A model generated the notes under the pieces. That model had not been told where the DNA came from, did no database searches, and saw nothing but the letters and a program-made list of their open reading frames with translations. The position numbers and the translations under genes were made by a program. From the NCBI GenBank assembly GCA_035528995.1, contig DATKXO010000161.1:1-21963 (forward strand): a stretch of DNA of 21,963 nt, read 5' to 3'. Below, one piece after another: positions 6,352-15,016 of the stretch (within the stretch, counting starts at the first letter, position 1; each line of letters starts with the position of its first letter). The DNA is from DATKXO01 sp035528995 (GTDB lineage Bacteria > Planctomycetota > Phycisphaerae > UBA1845).

Positions 6352-7545
6352 CTATACCGCCGCGACCTGCTCTTGCAACTCCGTTTCGGCCGCCGGCCCC
6401 TGCGTTTGGGCACCACTCTCCAAGAGTGCGGCCGCGCTCATGTCAAACAACACGGAGGTATCCGTCAGTTCCTCCGTACGAACCCAACTGGTGAACCCCA
6501 ACCGACCGGGTTCACCGTCGGATGAAAGACGGGTCTCGGGCACCTCCTGACCGTAGACCTTGATCTCGATGGTGAAGGCCAGCGGGTCCGGACCGAACAG
6601 CTTGACCAGTGACCGGGTCTGGGCCCAACGCGAGGCGTCCGGCAGAAAGGACACGTAGGTGTCCCAGTGCACCGGCCCCAGCACGATCCGAAACGCTCCG
6701 CTCAGATCGTACACCTGCTCGCCCACGGTGAGGTCCACGCCCAAGCAGCTGTTGCTCGTCCCGATGCTGTTCATGTCGCCCGGGCTCAGCGGCACCCAGC
6801 GGCCCACGAACTGCTGCACCTCGACGTCGATCTCCTTCCAGTAATCCCGTAGCAGTCCCTCCAGGGTAACGGCCGACCTGGGATGCTGGGTCCAGACCCC
6901 GGCATACCGGATCAGACGGATCGGCGAGAGGCCCAAGACGGCCTCGTCGTATTCCGGTGGACAGCCGATCAAGCGCAACAGGTAGTCCGTGATCCTGTCC
7001 CGCCCGCTCATGCCGAAGACCACGTCGTAGCGGTACTTGGTCCAGGCCCGGTAAAACAGCGAAAGCAGGCGGTGGTGGAAGATGTCCAGGAAGTCGCGGA
7101 CCGGAGTGGAGTCGGTCGCCCGCCCGCCCGCCGGAGGGCGATCGGTCGGGGCCGCTTCGGTCTGCTCGGCCTCGGTGGCGCTGTACGGCTCCACCGATCG
7201 CAGGATCCCGATGGCGTAGTGCAACGGCAGTGGCGTGCTGACGCCGTAGAGCCCCATGAAGGTCGAATCGATGACGTATTGCAGGCTCTCGCCCGGGCCG
7301 GACGGCGCCTCGATGATCCGCCGGACATCGGTCGGCGGAAACCCGACCGACACGTGAGGGCGGAAGCAAAGGGCCTCGCCGGCCACTGGACCGCGCTCGC
7401 CCACCGGCACACGGTCGTCGGCCACCAGATAGCGCTCCAACAGCCAGACCGCCGAGAAGAAGTCGAACTGCCACCCGGCTGACAGCAGGCGCTCCATCAG
7501 GACGCCGCCGCCGGGACTTCGCGTTGTCTGGCCGGCGTCAGTCAT
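6352..7545 (-). CDS. tssG: TssG, T6SS baseplate protein
   Basis: This 397-residue protein belongs to the TssG (VasB, ImpH) family. The N-terminal segment LMERLLSAGWQFDFFSAVWLLER is followed by LCFRPHVSVGFPPTDVR, the family's usual opening. The middle has LPLHYA and later FLDIFHHRLLSLFYRAWTKY, which is diagnostic, and the C-terminal half contains the usual region ending LGVDLTVGEQVYDLSGAFRI. TssG forms the TssFG wedge with TssE and contacts TssK in the cytoplasmic baseplate. Its ATG lies inside the end of tssF, overlapping by 8 bases (ATGACTGA), which indicates translational coupling and matches the 2:1 TssF:TssG complex known elsewhere. The stop is followed 71 bases later by clpV. Nothing abnormal is visible. 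It is somewhat longer than the usual 330-360 residues. Confidence 0.95.
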   Translation of the reverse strand: MTDAGQTTRSPGGGVLMERLLSAGWQFDFFSAVWLLERYLVADDRVPVGERGPVAGEALCFRPHVSVGFPPTDVRRIIEAPSGPGESLQYVIDSTFMGLYGVSTPLPLHYAIGILRSVEPYSATEAEQTEAAPTDRPPAGGRATDSTPVRDFLDIFHHRLLSLFYRAWTKYRYDVVFGMSGRDRITDYLLRLIGCPPEYDEAVLGLSPIRLIRYAGVWTQHPRSAVTLEGLLRDYWKEIDVEVQQFVGRWVPLSPGDMNSIGTSNSCLGVDLTVGEQVYDLSGAFRIVLGPVHWDTYVSFLPDASRWAQTRSLVKLFGPDPLAFTIEIKVYGQEVPETRLSSDGEPGRLGFTSWVRTEELTDTSVLFDMSAAALLESGAQTQGPAAETELQEQVAAV

Positions 7546-9361
7546 GTTTGGCGCCCTCGGGTCGAGTCTCCGCCGGAGTCAGTTGTTCGCCCCACCGGGG
7601 CGGGAAGCGGTAGATCTGCCCGCTGCGGGTGAAACGCACGTTGAGCTGGCTGTAGGCGTTGAGCGTCACGTACAGGGCCAGGAACCGATCCAGCACCGTG
7701 GCGAACAGGTAGGCGTCCCCCTCACCGGCGAAATGATCCTCGTTCAACTCGATATCCACCTGCGTCCCGCGGATGGGGGCCCCGCGCACCATCCGCTCGC
7801 TGAAGCTCGAGCGGACCGCGATGATGCCCTCCAGCATCCGCTGATGGGCCAACGCCGCCTGCACGTCCTGCTCGGACTCGAAGTCGTAGACCCGCAGCAG
7901 TTCCTTGAAGTGCTGGGCGTTGGTGAGCGAGACGTAGTTCAGGGACATGTGCGAGATCAGCCGCCAGTGCAGCCCCTTGCCCAGCGGCGGAGCGATGGTG
8001 GGCGTCGGCTTGAGCAGGTTCCGGAACCTGGTGCCCGGCGGCGAGCTGTCCGTCGGCTGGCTGATGTCACCGGCCCGCAGCTCGCCCGGAAGGTCGCGGC
8101 TGGTGCAGAACAGTTCGATCGAGATGGTCTCTTCCGGCGGCAGCTCCGCGCCGGGCGCACCGGCCACAAACGAGATATAGGTGTCGGTCCCCAGCCGCGG
8201 GTCGCCACCCATGACGTTGGGCGTCAGGTGGGCCTGGTAATACCCGCCCGACTCCGGCTCCGGCCCGGTCATGTGGGCGAAGGAGTAGAACGGCTGATAC
8301 TCGCGCGTCTCCAGCCCGCCGGCATGGGACAGCCCGGCCACCTGCTCGACCGAATAGACCTCGGCGTGGCGACGATTGGCGATGCCGGACTTGCTCGGCT
8401 GAATCAGGTACCGCACGCGGTCGTGCCGCAGGCGGATGGGGTCGGCCGGATGTTGGAACAGATTGAGCACCGGCACGCAGTGCAGCCGAATGTTCTCCTT
8501 CGAGACCAGCGGGTAGGTCTCCAGCCGCCGGTTGAAGGTGAAGGCCAGTTCGATGGCGTCGGTCAGTTCCAGGCGTCGGACGGCCCGATCCAGCCCGTTC
8601 ACGTCGATGTACAGGAACCGTTCCTTGAAGGCGAAGTACTCCTGCAGCAGGCGGTAGCCGGGAAAGGACCGCTCTGGATAGGGCAGCACCGCCTCGCGGC
8701 GGTCCAGGCCGGCCGGGCGCACCCGCTCCGGGCCGAGCACCTCCTCCTGCCGATCGTGTCGGCCGGACCCGTCGCTGACCGTCAGGTGGTCGACGTGGGC
8801 CGCCAGCAGCAGATACAGGGCGAACGCCGCCGCCGGATCGCCGGCCAGGTGGAAGCGGACCCACTGCAGTTGCATCTCCTCCAGCTTCGCCTTGGCGCCC
8901 GCCTGCAAGCGCAACACCAGGCGGACCGGCTTGGCCGCCTCGGTCTCCAGCCGAACGTTGACCAGCGTCCAGGGTCGCAGGACCACCGGCCAGCATGAGC
9001 GGTAACGGCAGTTCGTCCCTTCCACCGGAATGCTGGCGAACTCCGCCCCGCGCTCGACGACGAAGGGGGCCTGCATGCCCTCGATCTCGGGCAGCAGCTC
9101 CAGGTTGGTCATCGAGGGGATGGGCCGCAGGTAATGAGGCCAAAGCAGCGACATCATGCTGGCGGTGACTTCCGGCAACTCGTCATCGAGCTTCTGTCGA
9201 ATGCGCCCGCACAGGAAGGCCACGCCCTCCAGCAGACGCTCGACGTCGGGGTCGCTGCCGCGGTCGCCCAGGAAGCGGGCCAGCTCGGGGTTGACCCGGG
9301 CGAACTCCGGGCCGACCTCGCGAAGGTATCGCAACTCGTCCTGATAGTAGGTGTTCGACAC
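7538..9361 (-). CDS. tssF: TssF, T6SS baseplate protein
   Basis: This 607-residue protein belongs to the TssF (VasA, ImpG) family. The start YYQDELRYLREVGPEFA is followed by NPELARFLGDRGSDPDVERL, then LLEGVAFLCGRIRQKLDDELPE, the hallmark of the family, and PHYLRPIPSM. The length is standard. The start codon is GTG (9361-9359), since the family's N-terminus begins exactly here; its Shine-Dalgarno sequence is weak. TssF is the main wedge protein of the cytoplasmic baseplate, equivalent to phage gp6. The gene is followed by tssG with an 8-base overlap. A 123-base palindrome-rich spacer separates it from tssE. The protein has no membrane segment or sign of truncation. Confidence 0.96.
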   Translation of the reverse strand: MSNTYYQDELRYLREVGPEFARVNPELARFLGDRGSDPDVERLLEGVAFLCGRIRQKLDDELPEVTASMMSLLWPHYLRPIPSMTNLELLPEIEGMQAPFVVERGAEFASIPVEGTNCRYRSCWPVVLRPWTLVNVRLETEAAKPVRLVLRLQAGAKAKLEEMQLQWVRFHLAGDPAAAFALYLLLAAHVDHLTVSDGSGRHDRQEEVLGPERVRPAGLDRREAVLPYPERSFPGYRLLQEYFAFKERFLYIDVNGLDRAVRRLELTDAIELAFTFNRRLETYPLVSKENIRLHCVPVLNLFQHPADPIRLRHDRVRYLIQPSKSGIANRRHAEVYSVEQVAGLSHAGGLETREYQPFYSFAHMTGPEPESGGYYQAHLTPNVMGGDPRLGTDTYISFVAGAPGAELPPEETISIELFCTSRDLPGELRAGDISQPTDSSPPGTRFRNLLKPTPTIAPPLGKGLHWRLISHMSLNYVSLTNAQHFKELLRVYDFESEQDVQAALAHQRMLEGIIAVRSSFSERMVRGAPIRGTQVDIELNEDHFAGEGDAYLFATVLDRFLALYVTLNAYSQLNVRFTRSGQIYRFPPRWGEQLTPAETRPEGAKHD

Positions 9362-9407
9362 AGCCTAACCCGGCTTCACTTGACCCTGGCGGGCCGGCGC
9401 GTCCGGA

Positions 9408-9450
9408 CCCCCGACTCCGGGGGAGCCAACGCACCGGTGCCGGGCCCGGC
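9408..9450 (-). other. Cluster of palindromes in the tssE-tssF spacer
   Basis: The spacer holds a perfect 6-bp hairpin (CCCCCG at 9408-9413 with CGGGGG at 9418-9423), a 10-base palindrome GCACCGGTGC (9431-9440) and an overlapping 12-base palindrome GCCGGGCCCGGC (9439-9450). There is no T-run for an intrinsic terminator. These may affect message processing or stability between tssE and tssF, though the very high GC content makes chance palindromes more likely. Confidence 0.4.
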
Positions 9451-9484
9451 CCCTCGGGCACCCGATGATTCACGGGGCGGGGGT

Positions 9485-9913
9485 CTAGGAACGAACGTCG
9501 AACTGCCCGTCTCCGGCCAGCGACGTCTCGTACCAGACCCGGTGCTCGCCCGAGCGACTCACCAGAACCGCATCCACGCGAAAGGCCAGCTTCCGTTGCT
9601 CATCCTCGTCCGTCAACAGGGTCACGCGGGCCCGGCGGAGACGGGGCTCGTATTTCTCGATGGCGGTCTGGATCGCGTCCCGCACCCTCTTGACGTAGTC
9701 GCCCACGCCGATGGTCAGGTCCGCCAGCGCCGGCAGACCGTAGTCCGGCTGGGCCTCACTCATCCCCTGGCGGGCGTTGAGCAGCCGGCCCAGGTGGGTA
9801 CGCACCGAATCCATCATGGCGTCCAGGTCTTCGGTCGCGGTGGCCTCGAAGCGCCGCCCCGCACTCTGTTCCCGAGCCGCGATTCGCTCCAGCAGCGTCT
9901 GTTCGCGCGGCAC
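9485..9913 (-). CDS. tssE: TssE, gp25-like T6SS baseplate protein
   Basis: This 142-residue protein has the gp25/lysozyme-like fold of TssE. LLERI near the start is the usual opening, and a DYGLP element (57-61) and the family's conserved YEPRL motif (88-92) follow. TssE is part of the baseplate wedge with TssF and TssG and nucleates sheath polymerisation. The frame is open further upstream to an ATG at 10054, but that extension is arginine/glycine-rich and unlike TssE. I chose GTG at 9913-9911 because AAGGTGG lies 6 bases upstream and the length then fits the family (about 130-170). The start could also be the GTG at 9958. It lies between hcp and tssF on the same strand. Confidence 0.9.
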   Translation of the reverse strand: MPREQTLLERIAAREQSAGRRFEATATEDLDAMMDSVRTHLGRLLNARQGMSEAQPDYGLPALADLTIGVGDYVKRVRDAIQTAIEKYEPRLRRARVTLLTDEDEQRKLAFRVDAVLVSRSGEHRVWYETSLAGDGQFDVRS

Positions 9914-10088
9914 CGCAGTCCACCTTCTCGGGCCCCAACGGCCCGGGTCGTTCTCCACCGCCCCGCAGCACCAGCCACGGCGCCGCGGGCGCCGCCCCCC
10001 ACCCCTCCCACCTCGTCCGAGGCGGGATACCGGGGGTCCCAGCGCCCGCGCCACCGCGAGCCCGAGCCGCGCCTACCCCGTCCAAGCG

Positions 10089-10105
10089 ATCGGCGACGCG
10101 CCGAT
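10089..10105 (-). terminator. Hairpin directly at the hcp stop codon
   Basis: ATCGGCG (10089-10095) pairs perfectly with CGCCGAT (10099-10105) around a 3-base loop, and the stem starts inside the hcp stop codon. There is no T-run after it on the minus strand, so it is at best an inefficient terminator. It could instead protect the 3' end of hcp mRNA, which would fit the need for far more Hcp than TssE. The rest of the 191-base hcp-tssE gap is GC-rich without other identifiable content beyond the tssE start region. Confidence 0.35.
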
Positions 10106-10584
10106 TAGCCGCCACCCGGGGAACGCCACTTGTCCATCTCGATCACGCTGTCCGGCAACCAGTTCCACTCGATCTCCTCGTACACGAAGCTGACCTGCTC
10201 CATGTGCCGATAGGACTCGTTCTGCGGAACGAAGCTCATCGGCATGTACGGCCGGATGTCCACGATGCGGGCCTGCCGCAGAGTAATGGTGTAGTACTTC
10301 TGCTCCGCCCGCGTGGCCGGATCGATCCGGTAGAAGTCGACGACCACCTCCTTGAGGTTCTGGCCGGTGCACAAGGCCTTGTGGAACCCCGGCGAGGCCT
10401 TGTCGATCAGCTTCACGATGCGGAACGGGCTGTGCACGCGGACACCGCTGGCCTGTCCGGTGGTCGGCTCGACCGGCTGATGAAGATGATGCTCGATCTC
10501 GAAAACGTCGGAAGTGTCCTCGCGGCTTTCCTTCTCCGAAGAGCCCGGGTACTCCCCCACTTTCAGGTTGCACGGAGTTGGCAT
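10105..10584 (-). CDS. hcp: Hcp (TssD), T6SS inner-tube protein
   Basis: This 159-residue protein has the Hcp beta-barrel pattern: an opening LKVGEYPGSSEK, then PFRIVKLIDKASPGFHKALC, the strand VVVDFYR, the YYTITLRQARI strand, and the conserved late segment MEQVSFVYEEIEW. Length is normal for the family. Hcp hexamers stack into the secreted tube inside the TssBC sheath and also carry effectors. The ATG at 10584 has an AAAGGAG ribosome binding site 8 bases upstream, one of the strongest in the window. A 479-base non-coding leader with several perfect hairpins precedes it and a hairpin follows its stop, so it is likely expressed at a different level from its neighbours. There is no C-terminal effector extension. 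Confidence 0.95.
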   Translation of the reverse strand: MPTPCNLKVGEYPGSSEKESREDTSDVFEIEHHLHQPVEPTTGQASGVRVHSPFRIVKLIDKASPGFHKALCTGQNLKEVVVDFYRIDPATRAEQKYYTITLRQARIVDIRPYMPMSFVPQNESYRHMEQVSFVYEEIEWNWLPDSVIEMDKWRSPGGG

Positions 10585-11063
10585 GGTTCGATTCTCCTTT
10601 GGTTTCGAATCGCCGATCTAGTCTGCCTGTCCGCCCGCCCGAATCCCCACGCGAGACCCCTGCGGCGGATCATGACCTCCACTTGGAATGAGCAGCCCGA
10701 CTCGGGCCTCCGTCACGGCCGGCCCGGCGTCCGGTGCAAATGACGGACGCCCCGCACCAACCAGCTGTGCAGACGGTGTGCCAGAGCCCCAACCTCACGG
10801 AAGCCGGCGAGAGAAAGGCCCCTTACTTCCGTCAGGCAAAACGCTTACGTGCCGGCCCGGCGTGCCACACCGGGCCGGCGGTCGAGGTTCAGTCCGTTGA
10901 ACGTGTAGCCGACCGCCCAATCGCGACGCCCAGGTGGGCATATAACACCGCCCGCGAAACGGCGATCCGCCAAGGCAGGCCCCTCCCGGGCCACCTTCCC
11001 AACCGATGCCCATGACGGGCACCGCGGTCCCGACGAATCCCGGCGCCCAGCGCCGACGGACCA
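10585..11063 (-). promoter_or_regulatory. Structured non-coding leader between tssC and hcp
   Basis: This 479-base gap is by far the longest within the cluster. Small open frames exist on both strands but none has a recognisable product. It contains four perfect inverted repeats: 10726-10733/10744-10751 (8 bp, 10-base loop), 10797-10803/10826-10832 (7 bp), 10851-10860/10870-10879 (10 bp, 9-base loop), and 11041-11046/11050-11055 (6 bp, just after the tssC stop). It is the obvious place for an hcp promoter or a terminator/attenuator, but I could not identify a convincing -35/-10 or -24/-12 pair. Confidence 0.5.
10851..10879 (-). terminator. 10-bp perfect hairpin, possible attenuator or terminator between tssC and hcp
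   Basis: GCCGGCCCGG (10851-10860) pairs exactly with CCGGGCCGGC (10870-10879) around a 9-base loop. On the minus strand it is followed by ACGTAAGCGTTTTGCC, where the four-T run begins about 9 bases after the stem, too far and too short for a classic intrinsic terminator. It is nonetheless the strongest stem in the hcp leader, about 270 bases upstream of the hcp ATG. Confidence 0.4.
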
Positions 11064-12548
11064 CTAGGACGGAGGCGGATCGAACTGACCCACCATGGAC
11101 AGTTCTACTTCCACACCCTTGAGCTTGAAATGCGGGACCATCTGGATTTCCGACTTAAACATGCCCGGTTTGCCCGGCACAGGCTCGGCCGTCACCTGGA
11201 TTTCCTTCAGCGGATACTTGGCCGCCAACACGTCGTCCAGCGTGCCCTGACGACAGTACTGCTTGAGCCACTTGTTGATCTCGGCGACCATCTTCTCGGC
11301 GTCCATGACCCGCCCCATGTTCTCCCGCCAGATCACTTTGAGGTAGTGGGCGATGCGGCAGGAAATCATCAGGTAGGGCAGGGCCATGCCCAAACGGGCC
11401 CGGGTCTCGTCCTCCTTGCCCTCGGCCGTGTCCGGGAACTTGCCGACCTTCTTGGCCGACGGAGCGTCGAAGAAGGCCGCGTTGTCGCTCCCCTTCCGCA
11501 TGATCAGCGGAATGAACCCGAAGTTGCACAGGTCCACGTCCATGTCCTCCGAGATGAGCGTCTCGGTCGGGATCTTGGTCTGGACCTGCCCGGTGGCCTC
11601 GTACTGGTGCAGCGGCAGGTTGGGCACCGTCCCGCCGCTGTTGGGCCCCACGATGGCGTTGTACCAGCCGAAGCTGGCGAAGCTCTCGGTCATGCGCCCG
11701 GCCATCGCGAACGACGCGTTGCCCCACAGATAGCGGTCGTGGTGCTCGGCCCGGACGTCCTCCTCGAAGGTGAAATCCTTGACGTCCTGGTCCTCGACCG
11801 TGTACGGCTTGCGGAGCAGGAACCGCGGCATGCACAGACCGATGTAGCGGGCATCGTCCGAGTTGCGGAAGGCGTTCCACTTGGTGTACTGCGGCTGCTC
11901 GAAGATCTCGTACATCTCCGCCATCCGCGGCAGACCGGTGAACGACTCCTCCTTCTTGCCGAACATCTTGGGGCTGACCCCGCCCAGGAAGGGGCACTTG
12001 GCCACGGCCGCCACCCGGGCGATCTCGGTCAGCAGTTCGCACTCGGGATTGCGGTTGTCGAAGGCGTAGTTGCTCGCCATCAGCCCGTAGGGGTTGCCGC
12101 CGAAGGTGTTGTACTGGTCGCGATAGACCGTCTTGAACAGGCCCGACTTCTGCCAGTCCTTGCAGTCCTGGAAGTCCTCCAGCAGGTCCTCCTTGGAGGC
12201 GTTGAGCACCTCGATGCGGATGTTCTGGCGAAACTCGGTGTTGTCCACCAGGTACCACAGGCTCCGCCAGGACGATTCGAGCTTCTGGAACTCCGCGTTG
12301 TGCAGGATCTCGTTGACCTGGGCGCTGATCTGCTGGTCGATCTCGGCGATGAAGTCGTCCACCACCTGCTTGTTGATGGTGAGCTTCTCCAGGTTCAGGC
12401 CCGCCGCCTTCTGAACGATCCCGGCGATCCCCTTGCGGTACAGATCCCGGTACTCGTTGTCCAGGTCCCAACTGTCGATGAGCGCGTCAACGGCGGTGGT
12501 CTCGCCGGCTCCCGCCGCCTGGGCCGCTTCTTGCGGTTGCTCTGCCAT
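11064..12548 (-). CDS. tssC: TssC (VipB), large T6SS contractile sheath subunit
   Basis: This 494-residue protein is a canonical TssC. Residues 19-29 (AVDALIDSWDL) lie where the N-terminal ClpV-recognition helix sits in the family. LESSWRSLWYLV is the family's signature, followed by FGGNPYGLMASNYAFDN, then KWNAFRNSDDARYIGL and PRFLLRKPY. The C-terminal half contains LPYLMISCRIAHYLKV and the closing beta-strand region that forms the sheath handshake. Length is typical. TssC pairs with TssB to form the sheath that contracts around the Hcp tube, and ClpV removes it afterwards. The ATG at 12548 has GGAG about 10 bases upstream, and tssB lies only 67 bases upstream. All expected regions are present, unlike the rearranged copy at 1102-2934. 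Confidence 0.97.
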   Translation of the reverse strand: MAEQPQEAAQAAGAGETTAVDALIDSWDLDNEYRDLYRKGIAGIVQKAAGLNLEKLTINKQVVDDFIAEIDQQISAQVNEILHNAEFQKLESSWRSLWYLVDNTEFRQNIRIEVLNASKEDLLEDFQDCKDWQKSGLFKTVYRDQYNTFGGNPYGLMASNYAFDNRNPECELLTEIARVAAVAKCPFLGGVSPKMFGKKEESFTGLPRMAEMYEIFEQPQYTKWNAFRNSDDARYIGLCMPRFLLRKPYTVEDQDVKDFTFEEDVRAEHHDRYLWGNASFAMAGRMTESFASFGWYNAIVGPNSGGTVPNLPLHQYEATGQVQTKIPTETLISEDMDVDLCNFGFIPLIMRKGSDNAAFFDAPSAKKVGKFPDTAEGKEDETRARLGMALPYLMISCRIAHYLKVIWRENMGRVMDAEKMVAEINKWLKQYCRQGTLDDVLAAKYPLKEIQVTAEPVPGKPGMFKSEIQMVPHFKLKGVEVELSMVGQFDPPPS

Positions 12549-12615
12549 GACTCTGTTTCTCCGTTAGCTGGTGCGGACGACGTCGGGCGCCGTCCGGCTG
12601 GTCATCTCTTCCGGC

Positions 12616-13173
12616 CTACCCTTCCGACGGCGTCTCCGGCGGAGCCTCAGCCCCACCACCTTCCGCTGCCCCCGCGCCGGCGTCCGGAGTACCCTGCCCG
12701 CCCTCGGCCGCGCTGATCATCGCCAGAATCTGATCCCGTACCGCCGGGTCCTTGATGGCCCCCAGCAACTCCTTCTGGGCACCCTTGTCACCCATCTTGG
12801 GGCGCAGGGCCTTCATGGCGTCCCGCAGCTCGAGCAGCTTCTTGGTCTGCGGCACCTGACGGGCGATCGACTCCGGGCGGAAGTCCTTCAGCGTGCCGAA
12901 CTTCAGCGAGACCGGCAGCTCGCCGGTGCCCACCACGCGGTCCGGAACGGCCGCGTCCAGCGACAGGTTGAAGCCCTGCATCACTGAATCGAAGTTGCTC
13001 TTGTTGATGTCCAGCGGCTGCCGCTCCTCGATGGGACGCTTGTCGTCCTTCAGCGTGTAGTCCCCCATCACGAGCATCCGGAAGGGCAATTCCGGTTCCG
13101 CCCCGCCGCGCAAGCGGTCTGATATCGCGATGTTGACCCGCGATTCACGAGCTTTTGATCCGGCCTTGGCCAT
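12616..13173 (-). CDS. tssB: TssB (VipA), small T6SS contractile sheath subunit
   Basis: This 185-residue protein is a canonical TssB: RVNIAISDRL near the start, FRMLVMGDYTLKDDKRPIEE, LDINKSNFDSVM, and LPVSLKFGTLKDFRPESIA, followed by VPQTKKLLELRDAMKALR. The last 30 residues are Gly/Ala/Pro/Glu-rich and probably disordered, slightly longer than the usual tail. TssB and TssC interlock as the sheath protomer. The ATG at 13173 has an AGAAAGGAG site 7 bases upstream. The gap to the tssA stop is 38 bases and to tssC 67 bases, so tssA-tssB-tssC form a tight group. Confidence 0.97.
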   Translation of the reverse strand: MAKAGSKARESRVNIAISDRLRGGAEPELPFRMLVMGDYTLKDDKRPIEERQPLDINKSNFDSVMQGFNLSLDAAVPDRVVGTGELPVSLKFGTLKDFRPESIARQVPQTKKLLELRDAMKALRPKMGDKGAQKELLGAIKDPAVRDQILAMISAAEGGQGTPDAGAGAAEGGGAEAPPETPSEG

Positions 13174-13211
13174 GGAATGGCTCCTTTCTTACTGACCTAA
13201 CCTCTCTTGGA

Positions 13212-14777
13212 TCATTTGCCGGAAGGCTCGGCGGCCAACGCGGCCAACGGATCCAGTTGACACAACCAGGTAAAAGAGTCCCGGACCTTCTCCAGCGACT
13301 CCGGGGCCGGCGACTTCTCACTCGAAACCAGAGACTTCCGACAACGGTACAGCGTCTGGGCGACGTCAACCGCCAGACGCGGTTCCCATTCGCCGATGCC
13401 GAAGCGGTTGATCTCCTCGTAGCACTCCTCCAGCAAGGGGGCGGCCAACTGCAGACGCTGCGAGTCGAAGCACAACTGAGCGATGCGCAGCCGCCAGAGC
13501 AACTGATCCCGCCGCTGATTGCAGGTCATCAGACCCGCTTGCAGCTCCCGCAGGGCCTCCTTGAGCTTGCCCGAGGCGGCCAGTTTCTTGGCCTTGTCCG
13601 AGGCTTCGGTCAGCCGACCGTCCTCGGCCGACGCACCACCGCCGCCGCCGGCATCCGCGGTGACCACCTCCGAATCGAGCCACATCTTGGTCTCGCCGCC
13701 GCACAGCGGCCCGCCGCCGCGAAACTTCAACTCGAACAGCCCGTCCCCCAGCCGGCGCACCAGACCCGCCGTCGCGGAAACGACCGCGTCGTGGGCCTTC
13801 TCATAATCCGGACCCAGCCCCTTCATGGCCGCACAGGCGTAACGCTGCAAATCGAGCCATAAGGGATCGCTCGAGCGAAAGGCCGCCTCGGCCCCGTTGA
13901 GCAGATGATCCCAGAGCCCGTTCTTGAACTGATGCTCCAGGGCGTCGACGGTCGAAGCCTCCGGCGGCTCGATCTCGTATTTGGCGGCGTCCGAGGTGGG
14001 CAGCGATATCTTGGACCACTTGACGATCCGAACCAGAACGTAGCCCAGCGGGTTGGGCGGCTCCTTCTTGCGCAGGAAAGAGGCGGCCTGCAAGACCGCG
14101 TTGACGGCCCCGCTGACGTCCCCGATCTCACCGGCCGCAAAGCCCCCTGCCCCGGCGGCAGGTGCCGCGCCCGCTTCTCCGGCCGGAGCGGCCGGCGGCG
14201 CCGCCACCTGCGGCTTGGGGCGCATGCCCGCGTATTCCTTGACCTTCCGCTGGAACTTGCCGAAGTCCGGACGATCGTCCGGCATGCGCTCGGACAGGGC
14301 GGCGTCCAGCTCCGCGATCCGCTCCACGCACCGGTCCAGGGCGTCGAAGTCGCGGTCCCCCTTGGGTTGGTTCTCGCCGAACCAGCCGCCATCGGTGAAG
14401 CGGTCGCACAGCGTCTCGATCCGGGCCTTGCGGCGCCTGGGACGCGGCGGAACCAGCCCCTCCCAGAAGTTCTTCACCAGTCCGTTGATCAGGCCCAGGG
14501 CCGCCGCCAGGCCCGCGTAACCGTACTGCTTGAACAGGGCCTGCCCCAGGATGGAGGCGATCTCGACGTCCTTGGACTTGCTGCCCAGGATGTGGAGCCC
14601 CTGCTGCTCCATGGCGTACCAGTCGGGCTCCTCGGCCTCGATCCGGTCGGCCTTGCCGATCTCCGCGGTGACGAACATGTACTCCTCGTCGTCGCCGATG
14701 TCGGCTCCGCAGGGCTCACCGCCGGGGATCGGATCCGTGCCCAACTGGATGATCGGGTTCTCGTCGAGGTTCGCCAT
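13212..14777 (-). CDS. tssA: TssA, T6SS assembly protein with VasJ-type C-terminus
   Basis: This 521-residue protein begins with an ImpA_N domain (about 10-130) whose GGEPCGADIGDDEEY element (19-33) is the family signature. A Pro/Ala/Gly-rich linker (about 185-216) separates it from a helical C-terminal part. Residues about 390-485 (KLAASGKLKEALRELQAGL, then RIAQLCFDSQRLQLAAPLLE) match the VasJ-type C-terminal domain found in the long TssA proteins, which assembles into a ring. TssA primes the baseplate and coordinates tail tube and sheath growth. I chose ATG 14777 over the upstream ATG 14804 because the extra residues are Gly/Arg-rich and cover a palindrome; GGTGGA precedes it closely. Its gene starts the tssA-tssB-tssC group. 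Confidence 0.93.
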   Translation of the reverse strand: MANLDENPIIQLGTDPIPGGEPCGADIGDDEEYMFVTAEIGKADRIEAEEPDWYAMEQQGLHILGSKSKDVEIASILGQALFKQYGYAGLAAALGLINGLVKNFWEGLVPPRPRRRKARIETLCDRFTDGGWFGENQPKGDRDFDALDRCVERIAELDAALSERMPDDRPDFGKFQRKVKEYAGMRPKPQVAAPPAAPAGEAGAAPAAGAGGFAAGEIGDVSGAVNAVLQAASFLRKKEPPNPLGYVLVRIVKWSKISLPTSDAAKYEIEPPEASTVDALEHQFKNGLWDHLLNGAEAAFRSSDPLWLDLQRYACAAMKGLGPDYEKAHDAVVSATAGLVRRLGDGLFELKFRGGGPLCGGETKMWLDSEVVTADAGGGGGASAEDGRLTEASDKAKKLAASGKLKEALRELQAGLMTCNQRRDQLLWRLRIAQLCFDSQRLQLAAPLLEECYEEINRFGIGEWEPRLAVDVAQTLYRCRKSLVSSEKSPAPESLEKVRDSFTWLCQLDPLAALAAEPSGK

Positions 14778-14785
14778 GAGTCCAC

Positions 14786-14801
14786 CACGGCCGCGGCCGT
14801 G
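14786..14801 (-). other. 16-base palindrome just upstream of the tssA start
   Basis: CACGGCCGCGGCCGTG is a perfect palindrome ending 8 bases before the tssA ATG at 14777. In RNA it would form a 6-bp stem with a 4-base loop adjoining the ribosome binding site, so it may modulate translation, or be a protein-binding operator. The rest of the 239-base tagF-tssA gap shows no gene and no promoter I can defend. Confidence 0.45.
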
Positions 14802-15016
14802 CAATCAACGCGTAATTGCCTTCATCCGACGTCTCGGTGCCACGATGGTCCGGCAGATCGGCGACCGACACGAAGGTGTAGCCACCCCTCCCGAACAGCA
14901 CCCGTCGCGTTCGGTTGGACAAACGCCCGGACCCCACAAGGTCGAGCGCATCGGTTTTCAGGCGGTCGGCCCGGCCCGGATGCCGACGCGCTAAACTAGC
15001 AACACCCCCCAGAATG

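Noticed and set aside
9914..10054. Upstream extension of tssE to an ATG at 10054
   Set aside because: The added 47 residues are Arg/Gly-rich with no family similarity, while a GTG at 9913 has a well-spaced ribosome binding site.
10860..10878. Possible sigma-54 promoter upstream of hcp (TGGCACG on the minus strand)
   Set aside because: The -24-like element is good, but no GC lies at the required -12 spacing; the nearest is two bases off and it overlaps the hairpin stem.
10734..11064. Small ORFs on both strands in the tssC-hcp gap
   Set aside because: Compositions are biased, no family is recognised, and they run across the inverted repeats. I treat the gap as non-coding.
11130..12716. 528-residue open frame antisense to tssC and tssB
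   Set aside because: It is a shadow of the canonical TssC frame in GC-rich DNA; the product has no family features.
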